Assembly (NCBI RefSeq): GCF_003255815.1
Contig: NC_037682.1
Location: 41,478,421-41,542,420, forward strand
From: Theropithecus gelada
Lineage: Eukaryota; Chordata; Mammalia; Primates; Cercopithecidae
Length of the DNA: 64,000 nt
Direction of reading: 5' to 3'
Part shown: positions 1-11,072 of the stretch, piece after piece
How positions within the stretch are numbered: the first letter of the stretch is position 1
Layout of the letters: every line of letters begins with the position of its first letter
Notes under the pieces: model-generated
The model's input: the letters and a program-made list of their open reading frames with translations, nothing else
What the model was told of the DNA's origin: nothing
Databases searched by the model: none
Translations under genes and position numbers: made by a program

Positions 1-469
1 AGTCTTTTTACATAATCCCATACTTCTTGCAGGCTTTGTTCATTTCTCTTTCTTCTTTTTTCTTTTGGTTTCTCTTCTCGCTTCATTTCATTCATTTGAT
101 CCTCAATCGCTGATATTCTTTCTTCCAGTTGATCGAGTCGGTTACTGAAGCTTATGCATTTGTCACGTATTTCTCGTGTCATGGTTTTCATCTCTTTCAT
201 TTCCTTTATGACTTTCTCTGCATTAATTACTCTAGCCATCAATTCTTCCACTTTTTTTTTTCAAGATTTTTAGTTTCTTTGCGCTGGGTACGTAATTCCT
301 CCTTTAGCTCTGAGAAATTTGATGGACTGAAGCCTTCTTCTCTCATCTCGTCAAAGTCATTCTCCGTCCAACTTTGATCCGTTGCTGGCGATGAGCTGCG
401 ATCCTTTGCCGGGGGAGATGTGCTCTTATTTTTTGAATTTCCAGCTTTTCTGCCCTGCTTTTTCCCCAT
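1..469 (-). pseudogene. L1 ORF1 N-terminal part, frameshifted
   Basis: ORF1 encodes the L1 RNA-binding trimer protein. The start at 469 gives MGKKQGRKAGNSKNKS, the same N-terminus as the second L1. The frame stays open for 76 codons to 239. A run of ten A (on the coding strand, about 250-262) then shifts it and a stop follows. After correction for the shift, coiled-coil-like sequence continues to the window edge (…QLEERISAIEDQMNEMK…, then …WDYVKR). The RNA-recognition and C-terminal domains lie outside the window. Confidence 0.85.
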
Positions 470-1055
470 TTTTGTGGTATTATCTGCCTCTGGTCTTTGA
501 TGATGGTGACGTACTGATGGGGTTTTGGTGTAGGTGTCTTTCCTGTTTGATAGTTTTCCTTCTAACAGTCAGGACTCTCAGTTGTAGGTCTGTTGGAGAT
601 TGCTTGAGGTCCACTCCAGACCCTGTTTGCCTGGGTATCAGCAGCAGAGACTGCAGAAGATAGAATATTGCTGAACAGCGAGTGTACCTGTCTGATTCTT
701 GCTTTGGAAGCTTCCTCTCAGGGGTGTACTCCACCCTGTGAGGTGTGGGGTGTCAGACTGCCCCTAGTGGGGGATGTCTCCCAGTTAGGCTACTCAGGGG
801 TCAGGGACCCACTTGAGCAGGCAGTCTATCCCTTCTCAGATCTCAGCCTCCCTGTTGGGAGATCCACTGCTCTCTTCAAAGCTGTCAGACAGAGTTGTTT
901 GCGTCAGCAGAGGTTTCTGCTGCTTTTGTTATTGTTTACTGTGCCCTGTCCCCATAGGCGGAGGCTACAGAGACAGGCAGGTTTCCTTGAGCTGCTGTGA
1001 GCTCCACCCAGTTCAAGCTTCCCAGCAGCTTTGTTTACCTACTTAAGCCTCAGCA

Positions 1056-1100
1056 ATGGCGGGCGCCCCTCCCCCAGCCTGGCTGCTGCCTTGCCGGTAG
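1056..1100 (+). pseudogene. Truncated ORF0 in the left L1 5'UTR (antisense)
   Basis: Primate L1s carry an antisense small frame, ORF0, in the 5'UTR. At the expected place here an ATG opens MAGAPPPAWLLPCR, but a one-base loss after CCGG brings TAG at 1098-1100, leaving 14 codons. The counterpart in the right L1 is 60 codons long. The identity rests on position and the MAGAPP start. Confidence 0.55.
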
Positions 1101-1478
1101 ATCACAGACTGCTGTGCTAGCAATGAAGGAGGCTCCATGGGCGTGAGACCCTCCCGGCCAGGTGTGGGGTATAATCTCCTGGTGTGCCTATTTGCTTAAA
1201 GCGCAGTATTGGGATGGGAGTTACCCGATTTTCCAGGTGTTGTGTGTCTCAGTTCCCCTGGCTAGGAAAAGGGATTCCCTTCCCCCTTGCGCTTCCCAGA
1301 TGAGGCGATGCCTTGCCCTGCTTTAGCTCTCGCTGGTCGGGCTGCAGCAGCTGACCAGCACTGATCGTCCGGCACTCCCCAGTGAGATGAACCCAGTACC
1401 TCAGTTGAAAATGCCGAAATCACCGGTCTTCTGTGTCGCTCGCGCTGGGAGTTGGAGACTGGAGCTGTTCCTATTTCG

Positions 1479-2190
1479 AATAAAAGCATTTAAATAATCT
1501 GGTTAATAAAGAGAAGAAACTAGTTTTTAATAATAAAATGTTTTTAAAATTCCATTTTATATGTGGACAATTATACCTGAACAAAATATGATAGAAAAAA
1601 TATGGAAACCCCACATTTGTTGGAATTGTCTATGTGATAAAGAGATGCTCTCACAACAGTAGGGAAGTTCTGGATTATTCAGTGAAAGATGCTTGCACAA
1701 TATTTTAGCCATTTCTATAAGGTATAAAGTTGGAGTTCTCTTTTATGTAAACCAAAATTGATTACGGTAGTGTTAATGCATTAAATACAACAAAAACAAA
1801 AGCTTAACATAATAAATAATTTTGTGGTAGAAATACTTTCTCTAAAGGTAATTAAAATTGCTAGTATCAAAAGTATAAGATAATTTTTAACCATATAGAT
1901 ATTTGGAAATATTTAAAAAAGACTAAAAAACTAACAAAAGAAGATAAATATAAAATTTTAAAGATAATTTTTCTTGGTATCAAAAATGTTACTAATATTA
2001 TAAACAACTTTTTAGACTATTGGGCAAGGAAAAATGAAAAAAAAAATGCTTGCCATTCCACAGGAAAATGAATCAGAATTGATACAAATATATGAGCATC
2101 TATTTAATTTACTTCAATTAAAGACATGCAAGTAAAACATACAATTGAATAATCTATCGAAGAGCAGACTCTTATTTCCTCTGTGCTGTC
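1479..2190. other. AT-rich stretch, nothing recognised
   Basis: No long reading frame and no repeat family that I can name with support. It may be the worn upstream part of the L1M fragment that follows. Confidence 0.4.
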
Positions 2191-2830
2191 AGAGTTGAAG
2201 AAAAACAGCTTGGCAGATGTGTACATTTGTGCAATAGTTTGGGAACACAATTGTGCAACACTAATTAAAACGTAGTGCATACCCACTGACCCAGCGCTTC
2301 CTCTCTTGGAAATGTATGTCACAAATAATATCAATCAAAAAGCCAAAAATACATATTCAATGATGACCATTTCAGCATCAGTTTTACTGTTAAGAAATTT
2401 AAACATGACAATTTCAACTAAATCAGATTCTTGGAAAAATGTATGCCACAGAAGTAAATGTACTTCTAGGAAATGACAAAAAATTAGAAGCAAAAAAAAA
2501 AAAAAAAAAAAAAGGAAAATGAAGAGCGCAAGGAAAACAAGGAGAGAGAAAAGAAAGAATAATGTTTAAATGAGTAAGCAAATTTAAGGGGAATATATCT
2601 AGTTTTGATCAAAGTGTGCTAAAGGTTGTTTCTAGAAAATAAACAAAATTTGGGAAAAAATTGTGTAAGAAATTAGTTAGGGTGGTTACCTCTAGAAATG
2701 AGGTAGGCTTAAACTACTTAGAATGGTTACCTCTAGAAATAAGGCAGACTTAATGGGGAGAAAAAGATAAGTTAAACTCTTTATTCTTTACAGTATTCAT
2801 TTGTTAACATTATAAACATTTTTTTCTTTA
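2190..2830 (+). mobile_element. Ancient L1M fragment (ORF2 3' end and 3'UTR)
   Basis: The stretch around 2278-2305 reads TGCATACCCACTGACCCAGC, the decayed form of the L1 ORF2 C-terminal block that encodes '(I)PxDPA'. Further on, GGTTACCTCTAGAAAT around 2684 and 2725 resembles the 3'UTR of mammalian-wide L1M elements. A pure A22 tract sits at 2492-2513. No frame is open. Boundaries are approximate. Confidence 0.5.
2683..2752. repeat. 29-bp direct repeat, period 41
   Basis: Copies at 2683-2711 and 2724-2752 both begin TGGTTACCTCTAGAAAT and differ at three positions. It is a local duplication inside the L1M-like 3'UTR. Confidence 0.8.
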
Positions 2831-2970
2831 AAGATAAAATATGAGTTAAAACTATTTATTAAGACTTTGCTGAAATAAGGGAGAAGTTTCTATCCTAAGA
2901 TTAAGTTAAAAAGATGTGGATACTAAATTTTATATGTAGTATTGTCTCAAGAACTTCAAAATTCACATAG

Positions 2971-3310
2971 ACCTGGATGTGGTGGCTCAAACCTACAATC
3001 CCAGCACTTTGGAGGCCAATGTGGATGGATAGCTTGAGTCCAGGAGTTCTAGACTAGCCTGGGAGATGTGATGAAGCCTGGGCTCCACAATATAAATATA
3101 TAAATATACATATATAATTCATATATATATATGAATTAGCCAGGCCTGGTGGCATCCACCTTTAGTTCCAGCTATTTGAGAGGCTGTGTTGCAAGAGTTC
3201 CTTGAGCCTGGGAGGCAGAGGTTGCAAAGATCAGAGATCACACCACTGCACTCCAACCTGGGCAGTAGCATGAGACTTCATCTCAAAAATTAAAAAAAAA
3301 AAAAAAAATA
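2971..3310 (+). mobile_element. Old Alu (AluJ-like) with AT expansion in the linker
   Basis: Left monomer (…GGTGGCTCAAACCTACAATC…) and right monomer (…AGCCTGGGAGGCAGAGGTTGC…) are present but diverged, with an A tail to 3308. The central A-rich linker has become an AT dinucleotide block (3089-3137) holding a perfect palindrome. CACATAG flanks both ends (2964-2970 and 3311-3317), a candidate target-site duplication. Confidence 0.9.
3116..3137. repeat. 22-bp perfect AT palindrome
   Basis: AATTCATATAT meets its own reverse complement (11 + 11 bp, no spacer). It lies in the linker between the two Alu monomers and could extrude as a cruciform or hairpin. Confidence 0.85.
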
Positions 3311-3475
3311 CACATAGAAAAAAGATCAGATCAGAAATCAATAGCCAAACATGTGGCTCGTCATTGAGAGTTACAGAAGACATGAATGTTTTTCTCTTAT
3401 TTCAATGTTTATGTTTTTATCATTTCCACAATCAGTACTCACAACTTTATAATAAAATATATTTCACCAAAATAG

Positions 3476-3832
3476 TTAGCTCAGGCTGCCGAAATAAAAT
3501 ACCATAGACCGAGTGACTTAAATGATAGAATTTGTTGTTTCAGTTCTGGAGTCTGGAAGTCTGACGTTAGGGTGCCAACATGGTCTGTTTCTGGTGACTT
3601 TCTTCCAGTTTTCAGACAGCCTTCACACTGCGTCCACACAAAGTGCGTGAGGGAAATCTCCCTCTCTCTCTTCCTCTTTTCATAAGGACATCAATCCTAC
3701 TGCATTCGGACCTTGTCCTTATGACCTCATTTAAACTCAATTCCTCCCAAAAGCCCTATATCTAAATACAGTCACAGAGTGCTTCAATATATGAATTTTA
3801 GAGGGAAAAATTACATCCATATTTTTCAGACT
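3476..3832 (-). mobile_element. MLT1-type MaLR LTR
   Basis: In plus orientation it shows the reversed MLT1 layout: GGCTGCCGAAATAAAATACC near 3485, CAGTTCTGGAGTCTGGAAG near 3540, TTCATAAGGACATCAATCC near 3680, ATGACCTCATTTAAACTCAA near 3720, then AATATATGAATTTTAGAGGG near 3785. No internal region is attached, so it is a solo LTR or a fragment. Confidence 0.8.
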
Positions 3833-4177
3833 ATACATATAAGTATATAAATTTATTATTAAGACACATTATTACCTGCCATGTAGCAGACACTTATAAA
3901 TTATGGAGATTCAAAGATGAAAAAATACTTTAGTTATACTACCACTGATGAGTTATTATTAAAATATATTAAAGAATGGGAGTAACATAAATCATTTAAA
4001 TATTAAACAGGCAGGGAGAGAAAAAGAGTTTTTCTAGAAAATAAACATAATGACATGTTGTTCTTCTGAGAGAAAAAAAGATCAAAGTCTACTCAATAAA
4101 GTTTTATACATAAATAACCATAGGATTAATTTTAAATATACAACTTAACACAGTTCTATCAACAGAGAATATAAAGT
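3833..4177. other. AT-rich stretch, nothing recognised
   Basis: No frame, motif or repeat family that I can support. Confidence 0.4.
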
Positions 4178-4490
4178 TGGCCCTCCAAATCTGTGGATTC
4201 CACATCTGTGGATTCAATAAACTCTGGATCAAAAATATTCAAATAATAAATTGTCTCTCTACTGAACATATATAGACCTTTTTCTTGTCGTTATTTCATA
4301 ACAATACATACAATATGATAACTATTTACACGAGATTTACATAGTATTAGTTATTACAAGTAATCTAGAGATGATTTAAAGTACACGGAAGGATGTGCAT
4401 AAGTTATATGCAAATACTGGCCTATTGTATATCAGGAACAGGAATATCCTCGAATTTTGGTATCTGAGGGAGGCCATGAGACCAAACAAC
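4178..4490. mobile_element. MER2-like Tigger MITE
   Basis: It starts GTTGGCCCTCCAAATCTGTG and continues with GTGGATTCAATAAACTCTGG, AAGTAATCTAGAGATGATTT (about 4358) and ATTTTGGTATCTGAGGG (about 4455). This is the order seen in MER2, a non-autonomous pogo/Tigger element. Terminal repeats are eroded. Confidence 0.7.
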
Positions 4491-4654
4491 TCTACTTAAG
4501 CAATGATATTGCATGAAGAATCTGGTTACATAATGGAAATTAAACTGATAAATGACTACATAGAATAAACGTTTATGTACACTTCATGTTGAGTGTTAGG
4601 CCTTATCAATGTCATACTATGAAAATTATATTTTCACATTAAACAGTATATTAT

Positions 4655-5160
4655 TGTAACCAGGCCCCTTGAGATTTCAGTACCCCAGAATTATTAGTCA
4701 TTTACATAATGAAAATTCTGATTAGGCCCTTGCCCACTTTGACATGTTAACCACTCGCTTTTTGTCCAACATCCCTTGTTCCCACAATATACTGATAAAC
4801 TGCTGATGGACTGTTTTTCTGTCAAGCAGCAGGATATAAATTCAGTGTTATAAAAAACATTTGCGGAAAGAATGAATGTCTTTACAGAAGTCAACCATCT
4901 GCTCATGCCCAGAAGTCTGATTGTTCAATGTGTTATCTGAGATTGAAGAAACAGACTTTCCCCTCGGTTCCCTGAGATTCCCCCTCCTTTATTCTCTAGC
5001 TGTATAAAAATTCCCCATTTTCTTTTTTAAAGATAATTTGACAGATCTTGTTTTTCCACCTTCTCAGCTTGATCAAATAGAATAAAATTTTGTTTAACTC
5101 TAAGCACCTGTGTGTTACCGTCTGGCATCAACTACATATCGGGTACCCTAGTTTGAATTT
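4655..5160 (+). mobile_element. Possible solo LTR (endogenous retrovirus class not assigned)
   Basis: The block starts TGTAACCAGGCCCCTTGAG. It has a TATA-like box (GTATAAAAA, about 5002), a polyadenylation signal (AATAAAA, about 5081) and CTCTAAGCACCTGTGTG downstream, then TTTGGGGTTC at 5158, which resembles the start of a retroviral primer-binding site. The order U3-TATA-AATAAA-U5 fits an LTR. I cannot name the family, and no internal gene sequence follows. Confidence 0.42.
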
Positions 5161-6339
5161 GGGGTTCTGTATAATTATTCCAAACATAATTGAACAAAGC
5201 AAGATTGGCCTCCAAGTGAATATTAGTGTTTTCAGTATTCCTACGTTTCTGACTTCAAACCCAGCGCTGCTTCCAGGAGAAGCAAGTAAAATTTTTGACT
5301 ACCAAAAAAAAAAGTACAAAAATAAAAATACATATTCAGCTTTCCTAAGGAAAAATGACTAGAATATATTGTACTTTTTCAGTTCTCTTCAATACCGAAA
5401 TTTGTAATTACTGTATTCATTGAAAATGAATTGATATTGATAAAATGTCTTATTAATATTTTATTAAATTCCAGAACACAAGCCACAAAACATCCAATGT
5501 ATTGCCTCTCCATATGCTTTGGATTCAATTCTAAGATATTATATATTTAATGTTCACTGCACATGGTCAATGATAATTTTAAGAATATCTAATAAGTAAG
5601 GAAGATTATCAGTTAAATATTCTCTTTGAATATAATATTCAATGACTTCACTGAGACAGGATTTTTTAGTTCTAAGGACCTGAGACAAAAGTATACCTAA
5701 TATTTAAAAAGCTAGAAAAAGATTATTTGCATATTTTATGTAATGCTAACAAAATATGTCATGAAATATTGAGCATTATACTAATAAAACTGAAAGGATT
5801 TTACTATTGGAAGATATTGCAAAATGTATGACCTTAAATGAAAACAAAAGATCTATTCTTCCACTCATAAATACGTATATAATGTATAATACATAATACA
5901 TATTTGTATATATTAACCTACAAATATTATATAGTTGTAACATATAAAATATATGTCCAAATTATATCTATTATATATAAATATGAACATAAGCATCATA
6001 TTTAACATTTAATATACTTATATTTATTATAATATGATTTATCATATTTAATAGATTATCAATGATAAATATATTCATAGATTTATAATTTAATGTTTAG
6101 AAAATATATAGCTCTATGTTATTAATTATATTCACAGTACATACATATAATATATATTCCTATAATATAGTTGCAATAGAGCAGCTTCAGACAGAAAGCA
6201 TCTTTAATCCAGATTGAAATAAAAAACACTAGGAATCAAAATGTGCTGGAATAAATATTTTCAGAGGAAGTCAGTTTATGATAGGAAAGAAAGATTAATT
6301 TTCTTTAATTTTTGCTTTAGAATAAGGCAAAACATAGAT
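5161..6339. other. AT-rich, mostly unassigned; low-complexity core
   Basis: Nothing recognised except a strongly AT-rich block at about 5870-6175 made of irregular TATA/ATAT steps. The modest frames here have no domain or codon signature. Confidence 0.5.
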
Positions 6340-6490
6340 ATTATTTTTGCTAGCTTCCCTGTTTTACCATTAGAAACCTATAGTTTGAGAGACTCTGTCA
6401 GGGTCACACAGATCATGTCAGACATAAAAATTAAACTCCGGTGTTCTGATTCCTTGGCTTGGTGTACTGGTGTACTGTCTTACTGCCTAT
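6340..6490 (+). repeat. MIR SINE remnant
   Basis: CTGTTTTACCATTAGAAACC, CAGGGTCACACAGATCATGTCAG-like sequence and AAATTAAACTCCGGTGTTC follow the order of the MIR core and 3' part ('TTTTACAGATGAGGAAAC… GGTCACACAGC… ATTTGAACCCAGG'). Confidence 0.65.
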
Positions 6491-6963
6491 TGTAGAGAGT
6501 TTAATGAAGTTCTGTTTCACTGAATATCTAGACTAAGCTTTCTGAAAATGAAATGAGCAAGTTAATAAAAAATTAAAATGAGATGAAATGCTGGAGTAGC
6601 CAAATTACCTAACAAATATCTGGAATCATTGTTTTGAAAATGCTTAACATTTAAAAGTTAGCTTTCCAGGGAACTCTGGGTGATAGCCCATTTCACCTGT
6701 ACAAGAATGATATTTTAATATGTATCTTTCCTTTGGTGTCTACCTACTTTCGCCTATGTTGTTTCTCATAAGAGAAGATTAAAGATTGTTAAGTAGACCA
6801 TAAAGATACTGTATTTTGCAATTTTGAAAAAAATTATAAAATTACTATGTGAGTGTGGAAGATGTAAAAGGAGCATTCCATTAAACATGGCTCTATGCTT
6901 CCTCCCAAATTTTTGTATAAATAGGTAGGACTTTTAGCAATAAAAAAGAAAATTAAGCTTTAC

Positions 6964-7254
6964 TTTTTTTTTCTTTTTTTTGAGATGGAGTTTTGTTCTT
7001 GTTGCCCAGGCTGGAATGCAATGGCACAATCTCGGCTCACTGCAACCTCCACCTCCCAGGTTCTGCCTCAGCCTCCCGAGTAGCTGGGATTACAGGCATA
7101 TGCCACCATGTCCAGCCAATATTTTTGTATTTTTAGTAGAGATGGGGTTTCACCATGTTGGCCAGGCTGGTCTCAAACTCCTGACCTCAGGTATTCCATT
7201 CGCCTTGGCCTCCCAAAGTGCTGAGATTATAGTCATAAGCCACCATGCTTGGCC
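6964..7254 (-). mobile_element. AluS-type element
   Basis: T-rich head (6964-6981), then GAGATGGAGTTTTGTTCTTG, two monomers separated by TATTTTTGTATTTTTAGTAG, ending at the reversed Alu start (…CATGCTTGGCC). Full length. The frame through it (6980-7270) is the usual antisense-Alu frame and is not a gene. Confidence 0.95.
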
Positions 7255-7447
7255 TACTAAAGCCTTTTAATGGTTTATCCAAACATTTTATTTTGCAATA
7301 TTTCAAAATAATAAAATTGAAAGATGTGTACAGCAAACTCATGAAAAATCTTCATCTATTGTCTTAAATTGTTAAAGATTTGCCTCATTTGGGAAGCATT
7401 TGTTTCTCATGAGCCCTATTATTGAGATGTGTAAATACAGAGTCCTA

Positions 7448-7990
7448 TGAGAATGTGAACAAAATTCACATCAGCGCAGGATTAAATGATGATGATCTGT
7501 CTACATCTGATGAGCCTTCAACCAAAATGAAAACTGATCCATAACCTAATGTACTAAAAATTACAGCTGTGCAGACAAAGAAAGAAGATGGAACAAAAAA
7601 TGTGTGTGCTAACTTGGCAGCTCCAGCTGTGCTAGGTGACATCTGATCCACACATCTGCCTGCAGCCCATTGAGCAGGCTCATAGAAACTCCAAAATGAT
7701 GTTAATTATTTCAAAAAAGCAGCAGGTGTTGAGTGTACATCTAAATTGGAACATTCCTCATGAAGTTTCATTTAACTTCTCAGGCCAGCATTTACAAGAT
7801 TTTTCTCCTAATTGGCAATCACTTGACAATGAGGCTGAGTAGCTCAAGCTGAAAATTTCCTGGGATTCAGTATTCAAGATTGCCTACAGATTGTGGGGAA
7901 TTGCTGAAGGATGAAGTAACAAAGCATATTGCATTTTTAGTATATCACAGCATCAAGTTATTTCTGGTACATCATTCAAAAATCTAAAAA
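7448..7990 (+). other. Unassigned stretch with a codon-like look
   Basis: Higher GC than its neighbours, and broken frames that read like protein (for example …DDDLSTSDEPSTKMKTDP… near 7483-7537, then …ITAVQTKKEDGTKNVCANL… to about 7617), interrupted by stops. It could be an old processed pseudogene or a transposon coding remnant. I do not recognise the parent. Confidence 0.25.
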
Positions 7991-8010
7991 GAATTAGATC
8001 GTTTAGATTC

Positions 8011-8602
8011 TTTTTAGAACAATAAAAGTCAATTTTTAGTAATTTATAACATATCCAAATATCACTTGACAATTAAAATCTGTGCTCTCTCAAATATTTA
8101 TGTTTTCTCTCTTGAGGGATTATAAATTCAATGCCTTAGAAAAATTCATGAATAAAAAAGTATGTATAAGAAAAATAATAGAAATATAATTAACAAAAAA
8201 ATTTATTATAGCATAAAATAATATAGAATGTACTTCTATAACATTAAAGATCATAGTAATTACTAGTAATGTATTTAGATTTCTAATAAGATTTTTTGTA
8301 GGTGTCTCACGGGCAAGTGATTTCAATTCAGATCTTAATTTAAGCAGTACAGTTTCATGTCCCTCATACACTTAAATAAACAAGTCTTTGTAGGAAGCAG
8401 AGTAAAAATAATGAAGTTTGAAAACAATTTGTATGTTTTAGTTGTATCAAAGAGCATAGTAAAACATATACTAAATAGAATTGGGGACCTTGCTTAATTG
8501 ATTATTCCTGGTTGAGGATTTCAGTAAAAACTATTTCAGAAACAATTTATATACTTCACACAGAATGTGAGTGAACATTCTAATATAAACAAGTCACTCC
8601 AG
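8011..8602. other. Unassigned AT-rich stretch
   Basis: No frame or repeat that I can support. Confidence 0.4.
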
Positions 8603-8953
8603 AGCAGTGGTTCTTAATACAGTGTCCTTGAATAAAAATTGGGAGATCCATGGATTTGAATAAAAACATGTTATATCTTTATTTTACTTACCTCTAATTA
8701 ATAATTAGTATTTCCTACCATTATAGAGAAAAAACAACAGTTGCATTAACAGCACTTGTGATTTTATTCCTAACAGAAATCAGAGAAATGTTCATATAAC
8801 ATGTGATTGTTACAGTAGAAACCTCAAAATATATTTTATATATTAATGACTTTAAAATGACTAGTTATTATTATACTTACTGCTATATCTTATCATTTAA
8901 AATATTTCATACCTTTATTTCAATATATTTGATTTTAAAAACTATTTATATAA

Positions 8954-9254
8954 GCTGGGCATGGTGGCTCACGCCTGTAATCCCAGCACTTTGAGAGGGT
9001 GAGGCAGGCAGATCACGAGGTTAGGAGATTGAGACCATCCTGGCTAACATGGTGAAACCCCATCTCTACTAAAAATACAAAAAATTAGCCGGGCATGGTG
9101 GCAGGCACCTGTAGTCCCAGCTACTCAGGAGGCTGAGGCAGGAAAATGGCGTGAACCCGGGAGGCAGAGCTTGCAGTGAGCCAAGATGGCACTACTGCAC
9201 TCCAGCCTGGGCGACAGAGCGAGACTCTGTCTCAAAAAAAATAAATAAATAAAG
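8954..9254 (+). mobile_element. AluY-type element
   Basis: Complete dimer with GAACCCGGGAGGCAGAGCTT and GCGAGACTCTGTCTCAAAA, and an A-rich tail (AAATAAATAAATAAA). The 12-bp target-site duplication CTATTTATATAA flanks it at 8942-8953 and 9255-9266. It inserted at the 3' end of the U6 retrocopy. Confidence 0.95.
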
Positions 9255-9260
9255 CTATTT

Positions 9261-9363
9261 ATATAAAATGCTTCATGAATTTTCATGTTATCATTGTGCA
9301 AGGGCTATGTTAATCTTCTCTCTATCATTCCAATTTTAGTATATGTCCTGCTGAAGCAAGTAT
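9261..9363 (-). pseudogene. RNU6 (pseudogene): U6 snRNA retro-pseudogene
   Basis: The reverse complement aligns without gaps over about 100 bases to U6 spliceosomal RNA. On the plus strand TTAATCTTCTCTCTATCATT and CCAATTTTAGTATATGT are the reverse of the U6 core, including the ACAGAGA region, where one base has changed. The 5' stem end reads …CTGCTGAAGCAAGTAT. About 15-20 substitutions, many C>T or G>A type, show that it is old. No U6 promoter (TATA/PSE) was seen on the 5' side (right of 9363). Confidence 0.9.
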
Positions 9364-9504
9364 CAATGCCATTTTTTAATATTATATATTATATTTGTTC
9401 ACTAATATTCTGAGAAACAATATACTTCATCAAACTGACAAAGTGTTCTATAGCATAATACAATTTTGAGATCCCCAGCTCCACTACAGAACTTTCCTCT
9501 TTCT

Positions 9505-10260
9505 CTCATACTCCAAATTTGATACCAACTTGACTTGTCCTCTGTACTTTCAGACTGTATCTCAAATCCATCAACTTCAACTAGTTTTAATCATTTCCAC
9601 TACTACTGCCTTAGGTCAAACACTTGTATTGGCACTACCGCAACAGCATTGTTATCAATCTTCTTGCTTCCATCCTTGTTTTCTATAGCAATTCAATCTC
9701 AGCTAGGGGTGATTGTGACCCTCTACTTGCCAAGGACATTTAACAAATCTTTAGACTTTTTTGGTTGTCAAATGTACTGGGGTGCTACTACTGTCAATTA
9801 AGTAGAAGCTAGAGATACTGTTAAACACCATACAATGCATAAACCCTATCTACACAACAAAAATTTACCCGGTCAAATGTCAGTAGTGCCTAACTCAAGG
9901 AACCCTGCTCTATAGTCTTCTCCACATAATGATCATAGTAATATTCTTTAAAAAAAAAAAAAAAAAAAACAAACACCAAAACCAAAAAAATGAAATGCAA
10001 GGCAAATCGGTTTCCATCCTTTCATAAATCCCTTTCTGCTGATTCCCATAACATTTACAAGAAAATCCGTTACTCCTGTGTCCTACAAAGTCTTCCATGT
10101 CCTAACCCCTGACTATGTCTCTGAATTTCTCTCTGCACTCAACTTTGATCCAGCTACACTAGCCGTCCTTCTGATTCTAAGAGACCCCATGCTTTTTCTT
10201 CACTTAGAGACATTTGATACCTAAATTATAGAATTTAAAATATTCTACTCCCGGATTATT
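9505..10260 (+). repeat. L2 LINE fragment, split by MER20
   Basis: Two parts, 9505-9684 and 9910-10260. The second has CCTACAAAGTCTTCCATGTC (10082) and CAGCTACACTAGCCGTCCTT (10151), matching the L2 stretch usually read as '…CTACAAGGCCCT… CAGCCACACTGGCCTTCTT…'. An A tract at 9951-9969 interrupts it. No frame is open. Confidence 0.55.
9685..9909 (+). mobile_element. MER20 hAT-Charlie MITE
   Basis: CTAGGGGTGATTGTGACC, TTTTTTGGTTGTCAAATGTA, TGGGGTGCTACTACTG, CATACAATGCATAAAC and AAATGTCAGTAGTGCC occur in MER20 order over about 220 bp, the usual full length. Confidence 0.88.
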
Positions 10261-10655
10261 GTTTTGGCTTACTCATTTCTTTTGGGTATCAAAAGTCACC
10301 CCTCCTAAAACAATAGCTCAGGATGACCTAGGAAACCTAGAATGCTGTTGTAGTCTAGACAGTTCTTCTGTGAACACGTTCAATCCACGATCATCTTAAT
10401 CTATTTTCAGAGATTGAGACTGTTTGAAGCTGACCTGCTGACCCTAAGAGGGTTCAACTGGTTCATAGTTACTCCTAAAGTGTAACCTATTATAAGTCCA
10501 ATCCAGAGTAAGGATGGTCCATCATCAGGCTTTTCTACTAGGATGACATGGCCTTGCATGGCTGCAAAAAGCCCAGTTTAATCTTTTAAATCTCAGCTAT
10601 CCTATCTCTAACTTAGTATACCAAGAGATATTATACTCTGGCTTAACTCTACAAG
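10261..10655. other. Unassigned stretch
   Basis: No frame, RNA or repeat that I can name. Confidence 0.4.
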
Positions 10656-11072
10656 TGATATAGTTTGGATCTATGTCCCCACCCAAATCTCATGTTAAAT
10701 TGTAATCCCCAGTATTACAAGTGAGGCCTAGTGGGAAGTGATTAAATTATGGGGGTCAATTCCTCATTAATGGTTTAGTACCATTTGCTTGGTTCAGTCT
10801 TCACCACAGTGAGTGACTTGTCATGAGATCTGGCTGTTTAAAACTATGTAGCATGTCAATCTCTCTATCTTACTACTGCTTTCTCTGTGCGATATGCCTG
10901 CTTCTCCTTTGCCTTCGGCCGTGATGGTAAGCTTCCTAAGGCCTCCCAAAAAGCATATACTGACATTATGCCTCACAGCCTGAAGCACTGTGAGCCAATT
11001 AAACCTCTTTTCTTACTAATTATTCAGTCTCAGGTATTTCTTTATAGCAATGCAAAAATGGCATAATATATC
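10656..11072 (+). mobile_element. Solo MST-type MaLR LTR
   Basis: Starts TGATATAGTTTGGATCTATG, with CCCACCCAAATCTCATGTTA, GGCCTCCCAAAAAGC, AATTAAACCTCTTTTCTTAC (polyadenylation region) and TTTCTTTATAGCAATGC near the end. About 415 bp, no internal region. Confidence 0.9.

Larger units (their letters stand above)
1..1478 (-). mobile_element. L1PA-type LINE-1, 5' part (5'UTR + ORF1 start)
   Basis: Read on the minus strand, this is a young primate L1: a 5'UTR of about 1 kb (1478 down to 470) followed by the start of ORF1. It is closely similar to the second L1 at 18226, in the opposite orientation. The match to the usual 5' end stops near 1476, at ATAGGAACAGCTCC, so about 20 bp of the leader, including the YY1-site region, are missing. 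The rest of the element lies beyond the window start. It is not expected to be mobile, because ORF1 is frameshifted. Confidence 0.93.
8603..9468 (+). mobile_element. hAT-type DNA transposon remnant, split by Alu and U6
   Basis: It starts AGCAGTGGTTCTTAATACAG, typical of a hAT terminal repeat, and continues TTGAATAAAAATTGGGAGATCCATGGA. After the Alu and U6 insertions it resumes at 9364 and reaches …TTCTGAGAAACAATATACTTCATCAAACTG…, which fits the other half of such an element. No transposase frame. Family not assigned. Confidence 0.45.

Noticed and set aside
9261..9363. Functional U6 gene
   Set aside because: Many substitutions, a changed ACAGAGA box and no upstream U6 promoter elements seen.
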